Source: Pseudomonas sp. S09G 359
Lineage (GTDB): Bacteria; Pseudomonadota; Gammaproteobacteria; Pseudomonadales; Pseudomonadaceae
DNA length: 64,000 nucleotides
Assembly: GCF_002843605.1 (NCBI RefSeq)
Contig: NZ_CP025263.1
Location: 3,253,501 to 3,317,500 of the forward strand
Reading direction: 5' to 3'
A program made the translations under genes and the position numbers. How positions within the stretch are numbered: the first letter of the stretch is position 1; the number at the start of each line of letters is the position of its first letter. The notes beneath the pieces are model-generated. The model worked only from the letters and a program-made list of their open reading frames with translations. It ran no database searches and was not told the origin of the DNA. Shown in pieces: positions 1 through 9,848 of the stretch.

Positions 1-273
1 ACACAGGCGATTGACGTTAAAGGCCGGGGTTTCCTGGGGTATCCCGGCACCCATCGCCGCGACTCTGGAGAGGTAGGCATCCCGGGGCTCGGTGGGCACC
101 ACATTGCCCATGACAACGTGGCCGATAGGCTCGCCACCGATCCCGGCATGGATCAAGGCGCCTTTGACGGCGACGGTGGCCAGGTCAACCAGTGGCACAT
201 CTTTCAGGCTGGCGCCAAAACTGCCGATGGCGGTACGCGCCGTGCCAACGAAGAACACATCTTTGTGGGCCAT
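1..273 (-). CDS. Acetyl-CoA acetyltransferase (thiolase), N-terminal part only
   Basis: This frame opens with ATG at 273 and runs off the window edge, giving 91 residues. It begins MAHKDVFFVGTARTAIGSFG and ends NVNRLC. In thiolases the N-R-L-C stretch carries the acyl-accepting cysteine, so C91, the last visible residue, is the expected nucleophile. Thiolases cleave 3-oxoacyl-CoA to acetyl-CoA plus a shortened acyl-CoA, or run in reverse. The gene is the last visible member of a minus-strand operon, 40 bp behind the acyl-CoA dehydrogenase. The histidine and second cysteine motifs lie outside the window and cannot be checked. Confidence 0.9.
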   Translation of the reverse strand, partial: MAHKDVFFVGTARTAIGSFGASLKDVPLVDLATVAVKGALIHAGIGGEPIGHVVMGNVVPTEPRDAYLSRVAAMGAGIPQETPAFNVNRLC

Positions 274-313
274 GGAAGGCTCCCGTTTTGAGAAGTAAAG
301 GTTCGAGGGGTAG

Positions 314-1465
314 TCAGATCGAGTAGTTCGCCAGCTCGCGGGCAATCAGCAACCGCTGGATTTCGCTGGAACCTTCGTAGATCTGAGTAATACGGGCATC
401 GCGGTAATAGCGCTCCACCGGGTAATCCTCTAAGTAGCCATAACCGCCATGAATCTGGAGGGCTTTGGAGCACACGCGCTCTGCCATCTCCGAGGCAAAC
501 AGCTTGGCCTGGGAGGCCTCGGACAGGCAGGGAAGGCCCGCGCTTTTCAGGCGTGCAGCGTGCAGGATCAACAAGCGTGCGGCATTGAGTTGTGTGTGCA
601 TGTCGGCCAGCAAGTTGGCAATGCTCTGGTGCTCGTTGATCGGCTTGCCGAACTGCACGCGGTCGCGGGCATACACCAGTGCCGCCTCAAACGCCGCGCG
701 GGCGATGCCCAGCGCTTGGGCGGCGATGCCGATGCGCCCGCCTTCCAGGTTGGACAGGGCAATCGACAAGCCCTTGCCCCGTGCGCCGAGCAGGTTGGCT
801 TCGGGTATACGGCAATCGTTCAGGGTGACGGCGCAGGTATCGGAGGCGCGAATGCCCATCTTTTTCTCACTGCGCTCAACGCTGAAACCTGGGGTGTCAG
901 TGGGTACCAGAAACGCCGACAGGCCTTTCTTGCCCAGCGCAGGGTCCGTGACCGCAAACACAATCGCCAGCTTGGCCCGCTTGCCGTTACTGACAAACTG
1001 CTTCGCGCCATTGAGCACCCAGTGCCCCTCATGCAGTTCTGCGCGGGTCCGCAGGTTATGCGCCTCTGAGCCGGCCTGGGGTTCGGTCAGGCAAAAGCAG
1101 CCGATGGTTTTGCCGCTGGCCAGATCCACCAGCCAATGATCCTTTTGGACCTGGCTGCCGTAGTTCAGGACCGGGCCGCAGCCCACCGAGTTGTGGATGC
1201 TCATCAGTGCCCCCACTGCACCATCGCCTGCGGATATTTCTTCCACGGCCAGGGCATAGGCCACGTAGTCGATGTAGGTGCCGCCCCATTCCTCGGGCAC
1301 GACCATCCCGAGCAGACCCAATTCGCCCATTTGAGCTACCAGGTCATCTGTGATCCAGCCGGCTTTCTCCATGGCTTCGGCCTGGGGGGCAATCTCGCCA
1401 CGAGCGAAATCGCGGGCCATGTCGCGGATCATGCGTTGTTCGTCGCTCAGTTCGAGATCGTGCAT
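314..1465 (-). CDS. Acyl-CoA dehydrogenase
   Basis: A complete 383-residue acyl-CoA dehydrogenase, the usual length for the short/branched-chain soluble type. The central beta-domain signature [13 protein letters not shown] is present. The C-terminal FAD-binding stretch [20 protein letters not shown] is followed by [10 protein letters not shown], with E364 in the catalytic-base position of short- and medium-chain enzymes. It would oxidise a short or branched acyl-CoA to the 2-enoyl-CoA and pass electrons to ETF. Its start overlaps the end of the upstream hydrolase gene by 19 bp, which suggests translational coupling. With an HIBYL-CoA hydrolase and an enoyl-CoA hydratase beside it, an isobutyryl-CoA-type substrate is plausible but not proven. 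Confidence 0.93.
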   Translation of the reverse strand: MHDLELSDEQRMIRDMARDFARGEIAPQAEAMEKAGWITDDLVAQMGELGLLGMVVPEEWGGTYIDYVAYALAVEEISAGDGAVGALMSIHNSVGCGPVLNYGSQVQKDHWLVDLASGKTIGCFCLTEPQAGSEAHNLRTRAELHEGHWVLNGAKQFVSNGKRAKLAIVFAVTDPALGKKGLSAFLVPTDTPGFSVERSEKKMGIRASDTCAVTLNDCRIPEANLLGARGKGLSIALSNLEGGRIGIAAQALGIARAAFEAALVYARDRVQFGKPINEHQSIANLLADMHTQLNAARLLILHAARLKSAGLPCLSEASQAKLFASEMAERVCSKALQIHGGYGYLEDYPVERYYRDARITQIYEGSSEIQRLLIARELANYSI

Positions 1466-2562
1466 GCCAGTGCTCCTGGGTAGCGGCGAGCAGCGCCGGG
1501 GGCGAAGTCGCAGAAAAAATCCTGCACCTGTGCAGGCTCAAGCTGGGCCAGGGTCGCCGGACGCCAGACAGGGGTTTTGTCCTTATCGATGAGCAGTGCG
1601 CGAACGCCTTCCATCAGGTCTCCCGCCGCGAACCACCGAAGGTTGAGTTGCAGCTCCTGGGCAAAACAATCGCTTAGAGACAGTTCGCGGCCACGGCGCA
1701 GCAGCTCAAGGGTGATGGCCATCGCCATAGGCGACCGGCTATTTAGGACATCGACCGTTTCTTCGGCCCAGTCCTGAAACTCCGGCGTCGTTTCTGCCTG
1801 GAGTGCTGCGTGAATCGACTGCACGTCTGGGTGCGAGAAGTGCTGATCAATGGCGGGCTGCATTGCCTTAAGCTCCGACCCAGGGAATTTATTGACACCC
1901 AGTGTGGCGATCAGCGACCGCAACGCTTGTCCGGGTTGCTGGGGCCAACTCATGTTGTTCAGGCAGTGATCCAGCTCCGCGATCTGCGTGCTGCTGATGC
2001 ACCAGTCTGCGAGCCCGGCATACAGGGCGTCGGCAGCGCGCACCTGAACACCCGTTACGCCGAGGTAGTCGCCCAAAACGCCCGGCAGGCGCGACAAGAA
2101 ATAACTGCCGCCGACATCGGGGAAAAAACCGATCGCAACTTCAGGCATGCCCATTCGGGTGCGCTCGGTGATCACGCGCAGGCTCGCGCCTTGGACCAGT
2201 CCCATGCCTCCCCCTAGTACCAGGCCGTCGATCAGCGCCAGCACTGGCTTTGGATAGGTATGAATGTATTCATCCAGCGCGTATTCCTCGGCGAAGAACA
2301 CCTGGTGCACGCCATCAGCTACTTGTTGGCTTTCGTACAACATGCGGATATCGCCGCCGGCGCAGAAGGCCTTCTCGCCAGCCGCGCGCAAGACCACTGC
2401 CACCACGTCCGAGTCCTGCTCCCAGGCGTGCAGGTGTTGCTGGAGCAGGCGCACCATGGTGAGTGTCAGCGCATTGAGGCTCTGCGGGCGGTTTAGGGTC
2501 AGGTGGCCTATGCGATTACGTACGGTTGCCAGAATCGAGGGTTCAATTTCTGTGCTGCTCAT
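1447..2562 (-). CDS. 3-hydroxyisobutyryl-CoA hydrolase (crotonase superfamily)
   Basis: A 371-residue crotonase-fold protein, longer than a simple hydratase (about 260) and right for HIBCH-type thioesterases. The hallmark [20 protein letters not shown] carries the conserved Glu and Asp that distinguish HIBYL-CoA hydrolase from hydratases. The oxyanion-hole segments KAFCAGGDI and LGGGMGL are intact. The known reaction is 3-hydroxyisobutyryl-CoA to 3-hydroxyisobutyrate and CoA in valine catabolism. It lies 17 bp behind the hydratase gene and overlaps the dehydrogenase gene, so the three are almost certainly co-transcribed. No mmsA or mmsB homologue is visible beside it. Confidence 0.9.
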   Translation of the reverse strand: MSSTEIEPSILATVRNRIGHLTLNRPQSLNALTLTMVRLLQQHLHAWEQDSDVVAVVLRAAGEKAFCAGGDIRMLYESQQVADGVHQVFFAEEYALDEYIHTYPKPVLALIDGLVLGGGMGLVQGASLRVITERTRMGMPEVAIGFFPDVGGSYFLSRLPGVLGDYLGVTGVQVRAADALYAGLADWCISSTQIAELDHCLNNMSWPQQPGQALRSLIATLGVNKFPGSELKAMQPAIDQHFSHPDVQSIHAALQAETTPEFQDWAEETVDVLNSRSPMAMAITLELLRRGRELSLSDCFAQELQLNLRWFAAGDLMEGVRALLIDKDKTPVWRPATLAQLEPAQVQDFFCDFAPGAARRYPGALACTISN

Positions 2563-2579
2563 GCTGAGTCCTCGGCCTA

Positions 2580-3353
2580 TCAGAAGTGTTTGAACTGCGG
2601 CGCACGTTTTTCGACGAAGGCGGCCATGCCTTCCTTCTGATCTGCAGTGGCAAACAACGAATGGAACATACGGCGCTCGAAACGCACGCCTTCACTGAGG
2701 CTTGACTCGAAGGCGCGGTTGATACTTTCCTTGACCAACATGGTGGATGGCAGGGATTTTTCGGCGATGGCGCTGGCGACCTTGAGGGTTTCCTCCAGCA
2801 GCGTTTCAGTCGGAAAAACGCGCGCGACGACGCCGGCGCGTTCGGCTTCTTCTGCGCCCATATGGCGCCCCGACAGGCACATTTCCATGGCCTTGGCTTT
2901 GCCAATCGCACGGGTCAGGCGCTGTGTACCACCCACGCCCGGCAACACCCCCAGGGTGATCTCCGGCAAGCCGAAGCGCACATTGTCGGCCGCGTAGATG
3001 AAGTCACACATCAAGGCGAGTTCGCAGCCACCGCCCAGGGCATAGCCGGCCACTGCGGCAATCAGTGGCTTGCGGCGACTGGCAATGCGGTCGGCGGCCG
3101 AGAAGAAATCATCGAGAAACACCTGGGGGTAGGTGAACTCGGCCATTTCCTTGATATCGGCACCGGCGGCAAATGCCTTGGTGGAGCCGGTGATGACCAT
3201 GCAGCCGATCGCCGGGTCTTTTTCCAACTGATCCAGGGCCAGATTCAGCTCGGTGATCACTTGGGTGTTGATGGCATTGAGTGATTTAGGGCGGTTCAGT
3301 GTGATCAGGCCCACACGCTCATGGACTTCCAGCAGCAGGGTTTCAAACGGCAT
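2580..3353 (-). CDS. Enoyl-CoA hydratase
   Basis: A 257-residue classical crotonase. The acyl-CoA oxyanion segment is [12 protein letters not shown]. Both catalytic glutamates are present, in [13 protein letters not shown] and [18 protein letters not shown]. It should hydrate 2-enoyl-CoA to 3-hydroxyacyl-CoA, the step between the dehydrogenase and the HIBYL-CoA hydrolase in valine or isobutyrate breakdown. It is the first gene of the minus-strand operon and faces the AraC-family gene across about 190 bp that should hold the operon promoter. Assignment to the hydratase family is firm; the physiological substrate is inferred from neighbours. Confidence 0.92.
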   Translation of the reverse strand: MPFETLLLEVHERVGLITLNRPKSLNAINTQVITELNLALDQLEKDPAIGCMVITGSTKAFAAGADIKEMAEFTYPQVFLDDFFSAADRIASRRKPLIAAVAGYALGGGCELALMCDFIYAADNVRFGLPEITLGVLPGVGGTQRLTRAIGKAKAMEMCLSGRHMGAEEAERAGVVARVFPTETLLEETLKVASAIAEKSLPSTMLVKESINRAFESSLSEGVRFERRMFHSLFATADQKEGMAAFVEKRAPQFKHF

Positions 3354-3545
3354 GGTTCAGACTCCGTAGATTTGCATTAACGGCCAGGCAATGGCGACCC
3401 TTTCAAGGTGGTCATTCGAGTTAGGTTGCGTTGGATATGGACTTTGGCCTAGCTTAGCCAGCGTGCCCGGTGCCTTGAAATAACCCGATCCGCCGAATAG
3501 TTTGCATATCGCGCCATGTCAGCCGTCAGCAGAGGAGTGCAGCAG

Positions 3546-4616
3546 GTGGAGCATCCCGTGGATAACACCTTACCCATGACCTTCGTTCAAGGCCTGCTGC
3601 AAGGGGCTCTGAACATCTGCAGCGAGGCCGATATCCGGGCTTTCGTCGGCGCCGCAGGCATAGCCGGGCACTTGCTGGAGGCGCCGGGCGCGCGGGTCAC
3701 CTACGACCAGTTTGTGCGTTTGTACCAGCAGGTTGCGTTGGGCACCGATGATGAAGTGATGGGGCAGTTTTCCAGGCGCATGCGCAGCGGCACGCTCAAG
3801 TATTTGTGTTCGAGCCTGCTTGATGCTCGTTCGCTGGGCAACGCGATGTACCGCTTCACACGGTTCTGGAACCTGTTGTTGGACGACTATCTTTTTGGCT
3901 ACAGCGAGCACGACGGCCAACTTGTTATCTCGCTGGAGGCACGTGACCCTGGCGCCAACGCCCAGCGCTGGGGTCACGAACTGATGATGAAACTTGTGCA
4001 CGGCGTAGCGTCGTGGTTGGCCGGCCAGGAGATCCCGCTGCACAGCGTGGCGTTTTCTTTCGCGACGCCGGTATATGCGTCGGAATACATGCATATGTTC
4101 CCTGGCCCCATCCGTTTCGAGCAGCCGTGCACGGCGTTATCGTTCGACGCCGTGTGGGGTGCACTGCAGTTTCGTCGCAGCAAGGCCGAGTTGCTGCCGT
4201 TCCTGCGCGAAGCCCCGCGCTACTGGCTGTTCACCACGCTCAAGGAGCGCCTGGTGGCGCAACAGGTGCGTCAATACCTGCTGGTCCATCTCAAGCAGGC
4301 TGACACTATCCAGGGCGCGGCAACCGCGCTGCTGCTGTCCACCCGTACGTTGACGCGCCGGCTCAAGGAGGAGGGCACCAGTTACCAGATGGTCAAGGAC
4401 GCACTACGCCGAGACATAGCCGTGCAGCAGTTGATCCACACAGACCTGTCCATCACGCAGATTGCCCTGGGCTTGGGGTTTGATTCCACGGCGGTGTTTC
4501 ACCGTGCTTTTCGCGGCTGGACCGGCAGTACACCAGGCGCGTATCGACGCCCAGGTGTGGACCTACAAACGTACAATCCAATTGCGGCGCCAGCCGATAA
4601 AGTCAGCTCCACATGA
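3546..4616 (+). CDS. AraC-family transcriptional regulator (arabinose-binding-like N-domain)
   Basis: The protein is 356 residues from a GTG at 3546, chosen because AGAGGAG stands 8 bases before it. An in-frame ATG at 3516 has no clear ribosome site. Roughly residues 15-230 resemble the Arabinose_bd sensor domain of OruR/ArgR-like Pseudomonas regulators. The last 100 residues hold two helix-turn-helix units, with STRTLTRRLKEEGTSYQ and ITQIALGLGFDSTAVFHRAF. It is divergent from the hydratase-hydrolase-dehydrogenase-thiolase operon and is its likely local activator. The inducer is unknown. Confidence 0.9.
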   Translation: MEHPVDNTLPMTFVQGLLQGALNICSEADIRAFVGAAGIAGHLLEAPGARVTYDQFVRLYQQVALGTDDEVMGQFSRRMRSGTLKYLCSSLLDARSLGNAMYRFTRFWNLLLDDYLFGYSEHDGQLVISLEARDPGANAQRWGHELMMKLVHGVASWLAGQEIPLHSVAFSFATPVYASEYMHMFPGPIRFEQPCTALSFDAVWGALQFRRSKAELLPFLREAPRYWLFTTLKERLVAQQVRQYLLVHLKQADTIQGAATALLLSTRTLTRRLKEEGTSYQMVKDALRRDIAVQQLIHTDLSITQIALGLGFDSTAVFHRAFRGWTGSTPGAYRRPGVDLQTYNPIAAPADKVSST

Positions 4617-4653
4617 CGGCTGATCCAGGCTGTCATTGCTACGGAGCAAGGTT

Positions 4654-4845
4654 ATGACCCCCTTTCTGAGTTTGATCATTCGCCCTCACCGCAAACGCAG
4701 CGACAGCGTTTACCTGCTGCTGGCGCTCCTGACAGGAGGCTTCTTCGGTGGCGTCATGGGGCTCAAGATTTCACTCGCGGCAGGGCTGGCGATCGGGGTG
4801 TTCTCCACGCTGGTGCTCTACACGATGTGGCGCACGCCGGGCTGA
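4654..4845 (+). CDS. Small inner-membrane protein of unknown function
   Basis: A 63-residue frame from ATG 4654, preceded by ACGGAGCAAG at good spacing; a longer TTG start at 4636 lacks support. The sequence starts MTPFLSLIIRPHRKRSDSVY, a basic segment, followed by two hydrophobic stretches (about residues 20-36 and 40-56) that could form a membrane hairpin. It ends WRTPG. No family is recognised. It lies 37 bp behind the AraC gene and before the 2-oxoacid oxidoreductase, on the same strand. Confidence 0.6.
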   Translation: MTPFLSLIIRPHRKRSDSVYLLLALLTGGFFGGVMGLKISLAAGLAIGVFSTLVLYTMWRTPG

Positions 4846-4884
4846 CTGACCCTCATAGCGCTTAACCCTAAGACAGACGAAATA

Positions 4885-4911
4885 CGCGCGGCCGCCCCTT
4901 GCAGCCGCGCG
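4885..4911. other. GC-rich inverted repeat between two genes
   Basis: CGCGCGGC at 4885-4892 and GCCGCGCG at 4904-4911 form a perfect 8-bp stem with an 11-base loop. No T-run follows on either strand, so it is not a canonical intrinsic terminator. It sits between the small membrane gene and the oxidoreductase gene and may slow or end transcription from upstream. Confidence 0.45.
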
Positions 4912-4973
4912 AGGTCAACTCGCGCCTGCTCTTCACTAAAAACAATAAATACCCCACCAAGGGGTGGAGTTGA

Positions 4974-7900
4974 ATGATGACCCTGAAGACCGTCCAGCTT
5001 GACGATAAATACACGCTTACCCAAGGGCGTATTTTCATCACCGGCACCCAAGCCCTGGTTCGTTTGTCGATGACCCAGCGTCAGCGTGATCAGCAAGAGG
5101 GCCATCACACGGCCGGCTACATCTCCGGCTATCGGGGCTCGCCGTTGGGCGGTCTGGATGATCAGTTGGGCAAGGCGAAAAAGTACCTTGAGCAGCACCA
5201 CACTCTGTTTGTCCCGGGCATCAACGAAGATCTGGCAGCCACCACCATCTGGGGGGCGCAACAGGCTCACCTGAGCGGTGAGGGCAAGTACGACGGCGTG
5301 TTCGGTATGTGGTACGGCAAGGGCCCCGGCGTTGACCGCACGGGTGATGCGTTCCGGCATGCGAACCTCGCGGGCACGGCGCAGTTGGGCGGGGTGCTGG
5401 TGCTGATGGGCGATGACCATACCTGCGAATCGTCCAGTACCTGCCACCAAAGCGAATTTGCCATGGTCGACGCCATGATTCCGGTACTCAGCCCATCCGG
5501 CGTCCAGGAAATCCTCGACTTCGGTCTGATCGGTTGGGCGTTGTCGCGTTACAGCGGGTGCTGGGTCGGCATCAAATGCGTCAAGGACACCGTCGAAGCC
5601 ACAGCGACCATCGACGTCGACATCAACCGCGTGAAAATCCAAATCCCCCAGGACTTTGCCCTGCCGCCGGACGGCCTCAATATCCGCCAACCCGACACCC
5701 CCCACGCCCAGGAAGCGCGGCTGCACCGCTACAAGCTGAATGCGGCGCGCGCCTTTGCCCGTGACAACGCGCTGGACCGCATAGTCATTGGCGCCCCTGG
5801 CGCTACGCTTGGCGTGATTACCCACGGCAAGAGCTATTTGGATGTACTGCAAGCACTTGACGATCTGAACCTCAGCGAACAGGCCGCCGCTGTGATGGGC
5901 TTGCGCATTTACAAGGTCGGGATGGTCTGGCCTCTGGAACCCGAAGGCGCGCTACGATTTGCCGAGGGCCTGAACAAAATCCTGGTGGTGGAAGAGAAGC
6001 GCAGCCTGCTCGAATTCCAGCTCAAAGAGCAGTTCTACGGCCGTGCCGGCGCCCCGGTCATTATCGGCAAACAGGATGAGGCGGGCCAGACGTTGTTCCA
6101 GTCGGAAATGGCCCTCGATTCCAACCAGATCGCTATCGCCCTGGGTGAACGCCTGCTCGAATTGGGTAGCAGCCCCAGCCTGCGTCTGCGCATTGAAGAG
6201 CTGCGTGCCTACCAAATGGTCAAGGGCGACACCGAGCTGCTGGCGCGCAGTTACTACTTCTGCAGCGGCTGCCCGCACAGCTCGTCTACGGTGCTGCCGG
6301 AAGGCAGCAAAGGCTACGCCGGCATTGGCTGCCATTGGATGGCGCAGTCCATGGACCGCTCCACCCTGGGCTACACTCACATGGGCGGCGAAGGCATGGT
6401 GTGGGTTGGCGAAGCGCCGTTTTCCAAGCGCAAGCACATGTTCCAGAACATCGGAGATGGCACCTATTTTCACTCCGGGTATCTGGGCATACGCGCCGCC
6501 GTTTCCGCCGGCACCAACATCACCTTCAAGATTCTGTTCAACGACGCCGTGGCCATGACCGGCGGGCAGAAACACGATGGCGCATTGACCGTGCCGGCCA
6601 TCGCTCATCAAGTCAGTGCCGAAGGGGTCAAGCGCATCGTGGTGGTCAGCGATGAGCCCCACAAATACCCGCTGGAGACCGCCTGGCCCGCCGGCGTGAC
6701 CTTCCATCACCGTGACGAACTCGACAACGTCCAGCGCGAGATCCGCGAGGTGCAAGGCACGTCGGTGCTGATCTACGACCAGACCTGCGCAGCGGAAAAG
6801 CGTCGGCGCCGCAAGCGCGGTACTTTCCCCGACCCGGCCAAACGCATCGTGATCAACGACCTGGTGTGTGAAGGCTGTGGTGACTGCGGCGTGAAGTCCA
6901 ACTGCGTGTCAGTGCAGCCGGTGGAAACCGAGTTTGGTCGCAAGCGTGCAATTGATCAGTCGTCCTGCAACAAAGATTATTCCTGCGTCAACGGCTTCTG
7001 CCCAAGCTTTGTCACCGTTGTCGGCGGCAGCCTGCGCAAGCCGGAGGCGGCCGTGCAAGGGCAGGCGGTACCGTTGCTGCCGGAACCGATGCGGCCGAGT
7101 ATCGATGATCGGGTCTACAGCATTTTAGTCGCGGGCATGGGCGGCACTGGGGTCGTCACCATTGGCGCCATTTTGGGCATGGCTGCGCACCTTGAAGGGC
7201 GCGGCTGTGGCTTGCTCGATATGGCGGGCCTGGCCCAGAAGGGGGGATCGGTGTGGAGCCATCTGCGCTTCGGCCCCGACCCGCAGTCGATCAAGACCAT
7301 CCGTATCGCCGCCGGTGGCGCCGACCTGGTGCTGGGCTGCGACCTCATTGTGGCGGGCAACACCAAGACCCTAGCGGCAACGCGCCATGGCAGCACCTAC
7401 GTCCTGGCCAACACCCAGGAAACCATGCCGGGTGCCTTTACCCGCAATGCCGACATGCAATACCCCACCCAAGCGCTGCGCCGCAATATCGTCGAGGCGG
7501 TGGGTCAGGAGCGTGCTGAGTTTGTAGATTCCGGGCGCATCGCAACGGCGTTGTTGGGCGACAGCATCGCCGCCAACATGTTCATGCTCGGGTTTGCTTA
7601 CCAGCGCGGGCTGATTCCGCTCTCTGCGACCTCGATCGAATCGGCCATCGAACTCAATGGTGCGGCCAAAAAGATGAACACCGAAGCCTTCCGTTGGGGG
7701 CGTCAGGCAGCGGTCAACCCGCAAGCTGTCGAGCAATTGCTGGCGGCCAAGGCTGCTGGCCAGGGTATGCGTATTTCACCGGAGCCCGTGAAGACCCTGG
7801 ATGAGGTGATCGCTGTCCGTCATCAGTTCCTTACCGCGTACCAGAGCAGCGCCTATGCGCAACGCTACAGTGCTTTGGTCGAACAGGTGCGTAACGCAGA

Positions 7901-8459
7901 ACAACGGCTCGGCAACGGACGTAGCGAACTGACCCAGGGCGTGGCCAAGTACTACTTCAAATTGCTGGCGATCAAGGACGAATACGAAGTCGCGCGCCTG
8001 CATGTAGAAAGTGGTTTTCTTGACCGCATCTCCCAGCAGTTCGAAGGCGATTACAAACTGGTGTTCAACCTGGCCCCACCGCTGTTTGCCAAACGCGACC
8101 CGCACACAGGGCTGCCGAAAAAAAGCGAATTTGGCCCCTGGATCGTGCCGGTGTTCCGCCTGCTCGCCAAGCTGCGTGGGCTGCGCGGTACCGCGCTGGA
8201 TGTGTTCGGCTACTCGGTCGAGCGCCGTCAGGAGCGCGCGCTGATCCAACGTTATGAGGCGGTGATTGCTGAGGTATTGCCGCTGCTGGAGGACGGTGGC
8301 GCGCATTACGACACGCTGCTGGAGCTGGTTTCGCTACCCGAGCAGATCCGCGGTTATGGGCACGTTCGCGCCAAAGCCATGGCGTTGGCCAGGCAGCGCG
8401 AAAGCGTTTTGCTGGATGTGTTGCGCGGTCGTGTGATCGCGCTGAAAAAAGTGGCTTGA
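4974..8459 (+). CDS. Fused indolepyruvate-type 2-oxoacid:ferredoxin oxidoreductase
   Basis: A 1161-residue protein in which the alpha and beta parts of indolepyruvate ferredoxin oxidoreductase are fused, as is common in proteobacteria. In order: POR N-terminal-like domain (about 20-230), thiamine-diphosphate domain with FCSGCPHSS near residue 429 and a GDGTYFHSG stretch, ferredoxin-like cysteine cluster CEGCGDCGVKSNC near 631 with a later CNKDYSC...C group, POR gamma domain beginning VAGMGGTGVVTIG near 717, and a C-terminal extension. The family oxidatively decarboxylates aryl- or branched-chain 2-oxoacids to acyl-CoA, reducing ferredoxin. The site GGTGGAG precedes ATGATG. An aminotransferase gene follows by 40 bp and could supply the 2-oxoacid. 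Confidence 0.93.
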   Translation: MMTLKTVQLDDKYTLTQGRIFITGTQALVRLSMTQRQRDQQEGHHTAGYISGYRGSPLGGLDDQLGKAKKYLEQHHTLFVPGINEDLAATTIWGAQQAHLSGEGKYDGVFGMWYGKGPGVDRTGDAFRHANLAGTAQLGGVLVLMGDDHTCESSSTCHQSEFAMVDAMIPVLSPSGVQEILDFGLIGWALSRYSGCWVGIKCVKDTVEATATIDVDINRVKIQIPQDFALPPDGLNIRQPDTPHAQEARLHRYKLNAARAFARDNALDRIVIGAPGATLGVITHGKSYLDVLQALDDLNLSEQAAAVMGLRIYKVGMVWPLEPEGALRFAEGLNKILVVEEKRSLLEFQLKEQFYGRAGAPVIIGKQDEAGQTLFQSEMALDSNQIAIALGERLLELGSSPSLRLRIEELRAYQMVKGDTELLARSYYFCSGCPHSSSTVLPEGSKGYAGIGCHWMAQSMDRSTLGYTHMGGEGMVWVGEAPFSKRKHMFQNIGDGTYFHSGYLGIRAAVSAGTNITFKILFNDAVAMTGGQKHDGALTVPAIAHQVSAEGVKRIVVVSDEPHKYPLETAWPAGVTFHHRDELDNVQREIREVQGTSVLIYDQTCAAEKRRRRKRGTFPDPAKRIVINDLVCEGCGDCGVKSNCVSVQPVETEFGRKRAIDQSSCNKDYSCVNGFCPSFVTVVGGSLRKPEAAVQGQAVPLLPEPMRPSIDDRVYSILVAGMGGTGVVTIGAILGMAAHLEGRGCGLLDMAGLAQKGGSVWSHLRFGPDPQSIKTIRIAAGGADLVLGCDLIVAGNTKTLAATRHGSTYVLANTQETMPGAFTRNADMQYPTQALRRNIVEAVGQERAEFVDSGRIATALLGDSIAANMFMLGFAYQRGLIPLSATSIESAIELNGAAKKMNTEAFRWGRQAAVNPQAVEQLLAAKAAGQGMRISPEPVKTLDEVIAVRHQFLTAYQSSAYAQRYSALVEQVRNAEQRLGNGRSELTQGVAKYYFKLLAIKDEYEVARLHVESGFLDRISQQFEGDYKLVFNLAPPLFAKRDPHTGLPKKSEFGPWIVPVFRLLAKLRGLRGTALDVFGYSVERRQERALIQRYEAVIAEVLPLLEDGGAHYDTLLELVSLPEQIRGYGHVRAKAMALARQRESVLLDVLRGRVIALKKVA

Positions 8460-8499
8460 GTCACCCAGGTCGCACCGATTATCAATGGAGGATAAAACC

Positions 8500-9693
8500 A
8501 TGAACTCACTGATCAAACCGCCCGTTATCGCCGCCCGTATGGACGATGTGGCGCCGTTTCATGTGATTGATATCCTGACCCGCGCCAAGCGGCTGGAGGC
8601 GGAAGGGCGCGACATTGTGCACATGGAGGTCGGCGAGCCCGACTTCCCGACACCCCCCGCCATCATTGCTGCCGGCCAGGCGGCCCTGGCCAACGGCAAG
8701 ACCACCTACACCCCGGCGCTGGGAATTCCCGAACTGCGCCAGGCAATCGCCGATTACTACTTGCAGCGCTATGGCGTCACGGTGCCGGCGGCACGCATCG
8801 TGGTGACGGCGGGTGCTTCGGGTGGGCTGTTACTCGCACTGGCCTGCCTGGCCGAGCCGGGCAAGGAATGGTTGCTGACCGATCCTGGATACCCGTGCAA
8901 CCGCAATTTCGTGCGAATCTTTGAGGGCGTGCCTACCTCGATTCCGGTGGGCGAAGCGCATAACTTCCAGCCCACCCTGGCTGACCTTGAAGCCCATTGG
9001 AATGATTCGACCGCCGGCGCGCTGTTTGCCTCACCGGCCAACCCTACAGGCACCATGCTCAGCCTCGAACAGGTCCGCACGTTCGCAGAATTTATCCGCG
9101 CCAAGGGCGGGCATTTTATTCTCGATGAGATCTACCAGGGCCTCACCTACGACCAGGAGTCCACCACCGCACTGCAGTGCTGCGAGGGCGTCTGGATCGT
9201 TCAAAGTTTCTCCAAATACTTCCAGATGACCGGCTGGCGCCTGGGCTGGCTGGTGGTGCCAGAAGGCTATACGCGGCACATCGAAAAGCTTGCGCAAAAC
9301 CTGTTCCTGTCGCCGTCGGCACCAGCCCAGTACGCGGCGCTGGCAGCCTTTAAACCCGAAACCCTCGACTTGCTGGAGACGCGTCGCATGGAGTTCCAGT
9401 GCCGTCGCGACTTCCTGTCTGCGGAGTTGGCAAGGTTGGGCTTTCGTGTGGTGGCCAAGCCTGAAGGCGCGTTTTACATCTATGCCGATTGTTCAGCATT
9501 CACCACCGACAGCTTTGCATTCGCCATGACGCTGCTCGAAGAGGCTGGGGTGGCAACAGGGCCAGGTTTGGATTTTGGGATCAATCAACCGGAGCGCTAT
9601 ATCCGTTTTTCCTACACGACGAGTATCGAGCGGCTCCAGGAAGCCGTTAGTCGCATCGAGCGATTTTTGCAGGCGCAGGACAAACGTTCATAA
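8500..9693 (+). CDS. PLP-dependent class I/II aminotransferase
   Basis: A 397-residue fold-type I aminotransferase. The start at 8500 (MNSLIKPPVIAARMDDVAPF) is set by GGAGG seven bases upstream; an ATG at 8485 overlaps that site. K239 in QSFSKYFQMTGWRLGW is the PLP Schiff-base lysine. SPANPTGTM and the phosphate-binding region are also present, and YIRFSYTTS holds the carboxylate-binding Arg. It would convert an amino acid to its 2-oxoacid. Its position directly behind the 2-oxoacid oxidoreductase suggests sequential steps. Substrate specificity cannot be read from sequence. Confidence 0.93.
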   Translation: MNSLIKPPVIAARMDDVAPFHVIDILTRAKRLEAEGRDIVHMEVGEPDFPTPPAIIAAGQAALANGKTTYTPALGIPELRQAIADYYLQRYGVTVPAARIVVTAGASGGLLLALACLAEPGKEWLLTDPGYPCNRNFVRIFEGVPTSIPVGEAHNFQPTLADLEAHWNDSTAGALFASPANPTGTMLSLEQVRTFAEFIRAKGGHFILDEIYQGLTYDQESTTALQCCEGVWIVQSFSKYFQMTGWRLGWLVVPEGYTRHIEKLAQNLFLSPSAPAQYAALAAFKPETLDLLETRRMEFQCRRDFLSAELARLGFRVVAKPEGAFYIYADCSAFTTDSFAFAMTLLEEAGVATGPGLDFGINQPERYIRFSYTTSIERLQEAVSRIERFLQAQDKRS

Positions 9694-9794
9694 ATCGCCT
9701 GCAAACGTACAAGGCTGCGCGAGGACGCAAGGGATACAGTCGCCACTAAGGAGAAAGTTACGGACAGGAGGTTCTGCACCCGCACCATCTGCCA

Positions 9795-9818
9795 GCCCCT
9801 TTCGTCCTGAAAAGGGGC
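9795..9818 (+). promoter_or_regulatory. Hairpin in the leader before the MFS gene
   Basis: GCCCCTTT (9795-9802) and AAAGGGGC (9811-9818) form a perfect 8-bp stem with an 8-base loop, about 30 bases before the transporter start. No T-run follows, so a transcript-processing, stability or attenuating role is more likely than termination. This is seen directly; the role is inference. Confidence 0.45.
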
Positions 9819-9848
9819 GCAGATATAACAATAAGAGAAACCATTGCC

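Noticed and set aside
4885..4911. Intrinsic terminator call
   Set aside because: The stem is strong but no T-run follows; kept only as an inverted repeat.
4818..5852. Open frame of 344 codons on the minus strand
   Set aside because: It is antisense to the fused 2-oxoacid oxidoreductase, has no recognisable domain and reflects the high third-position GC of the real gene.
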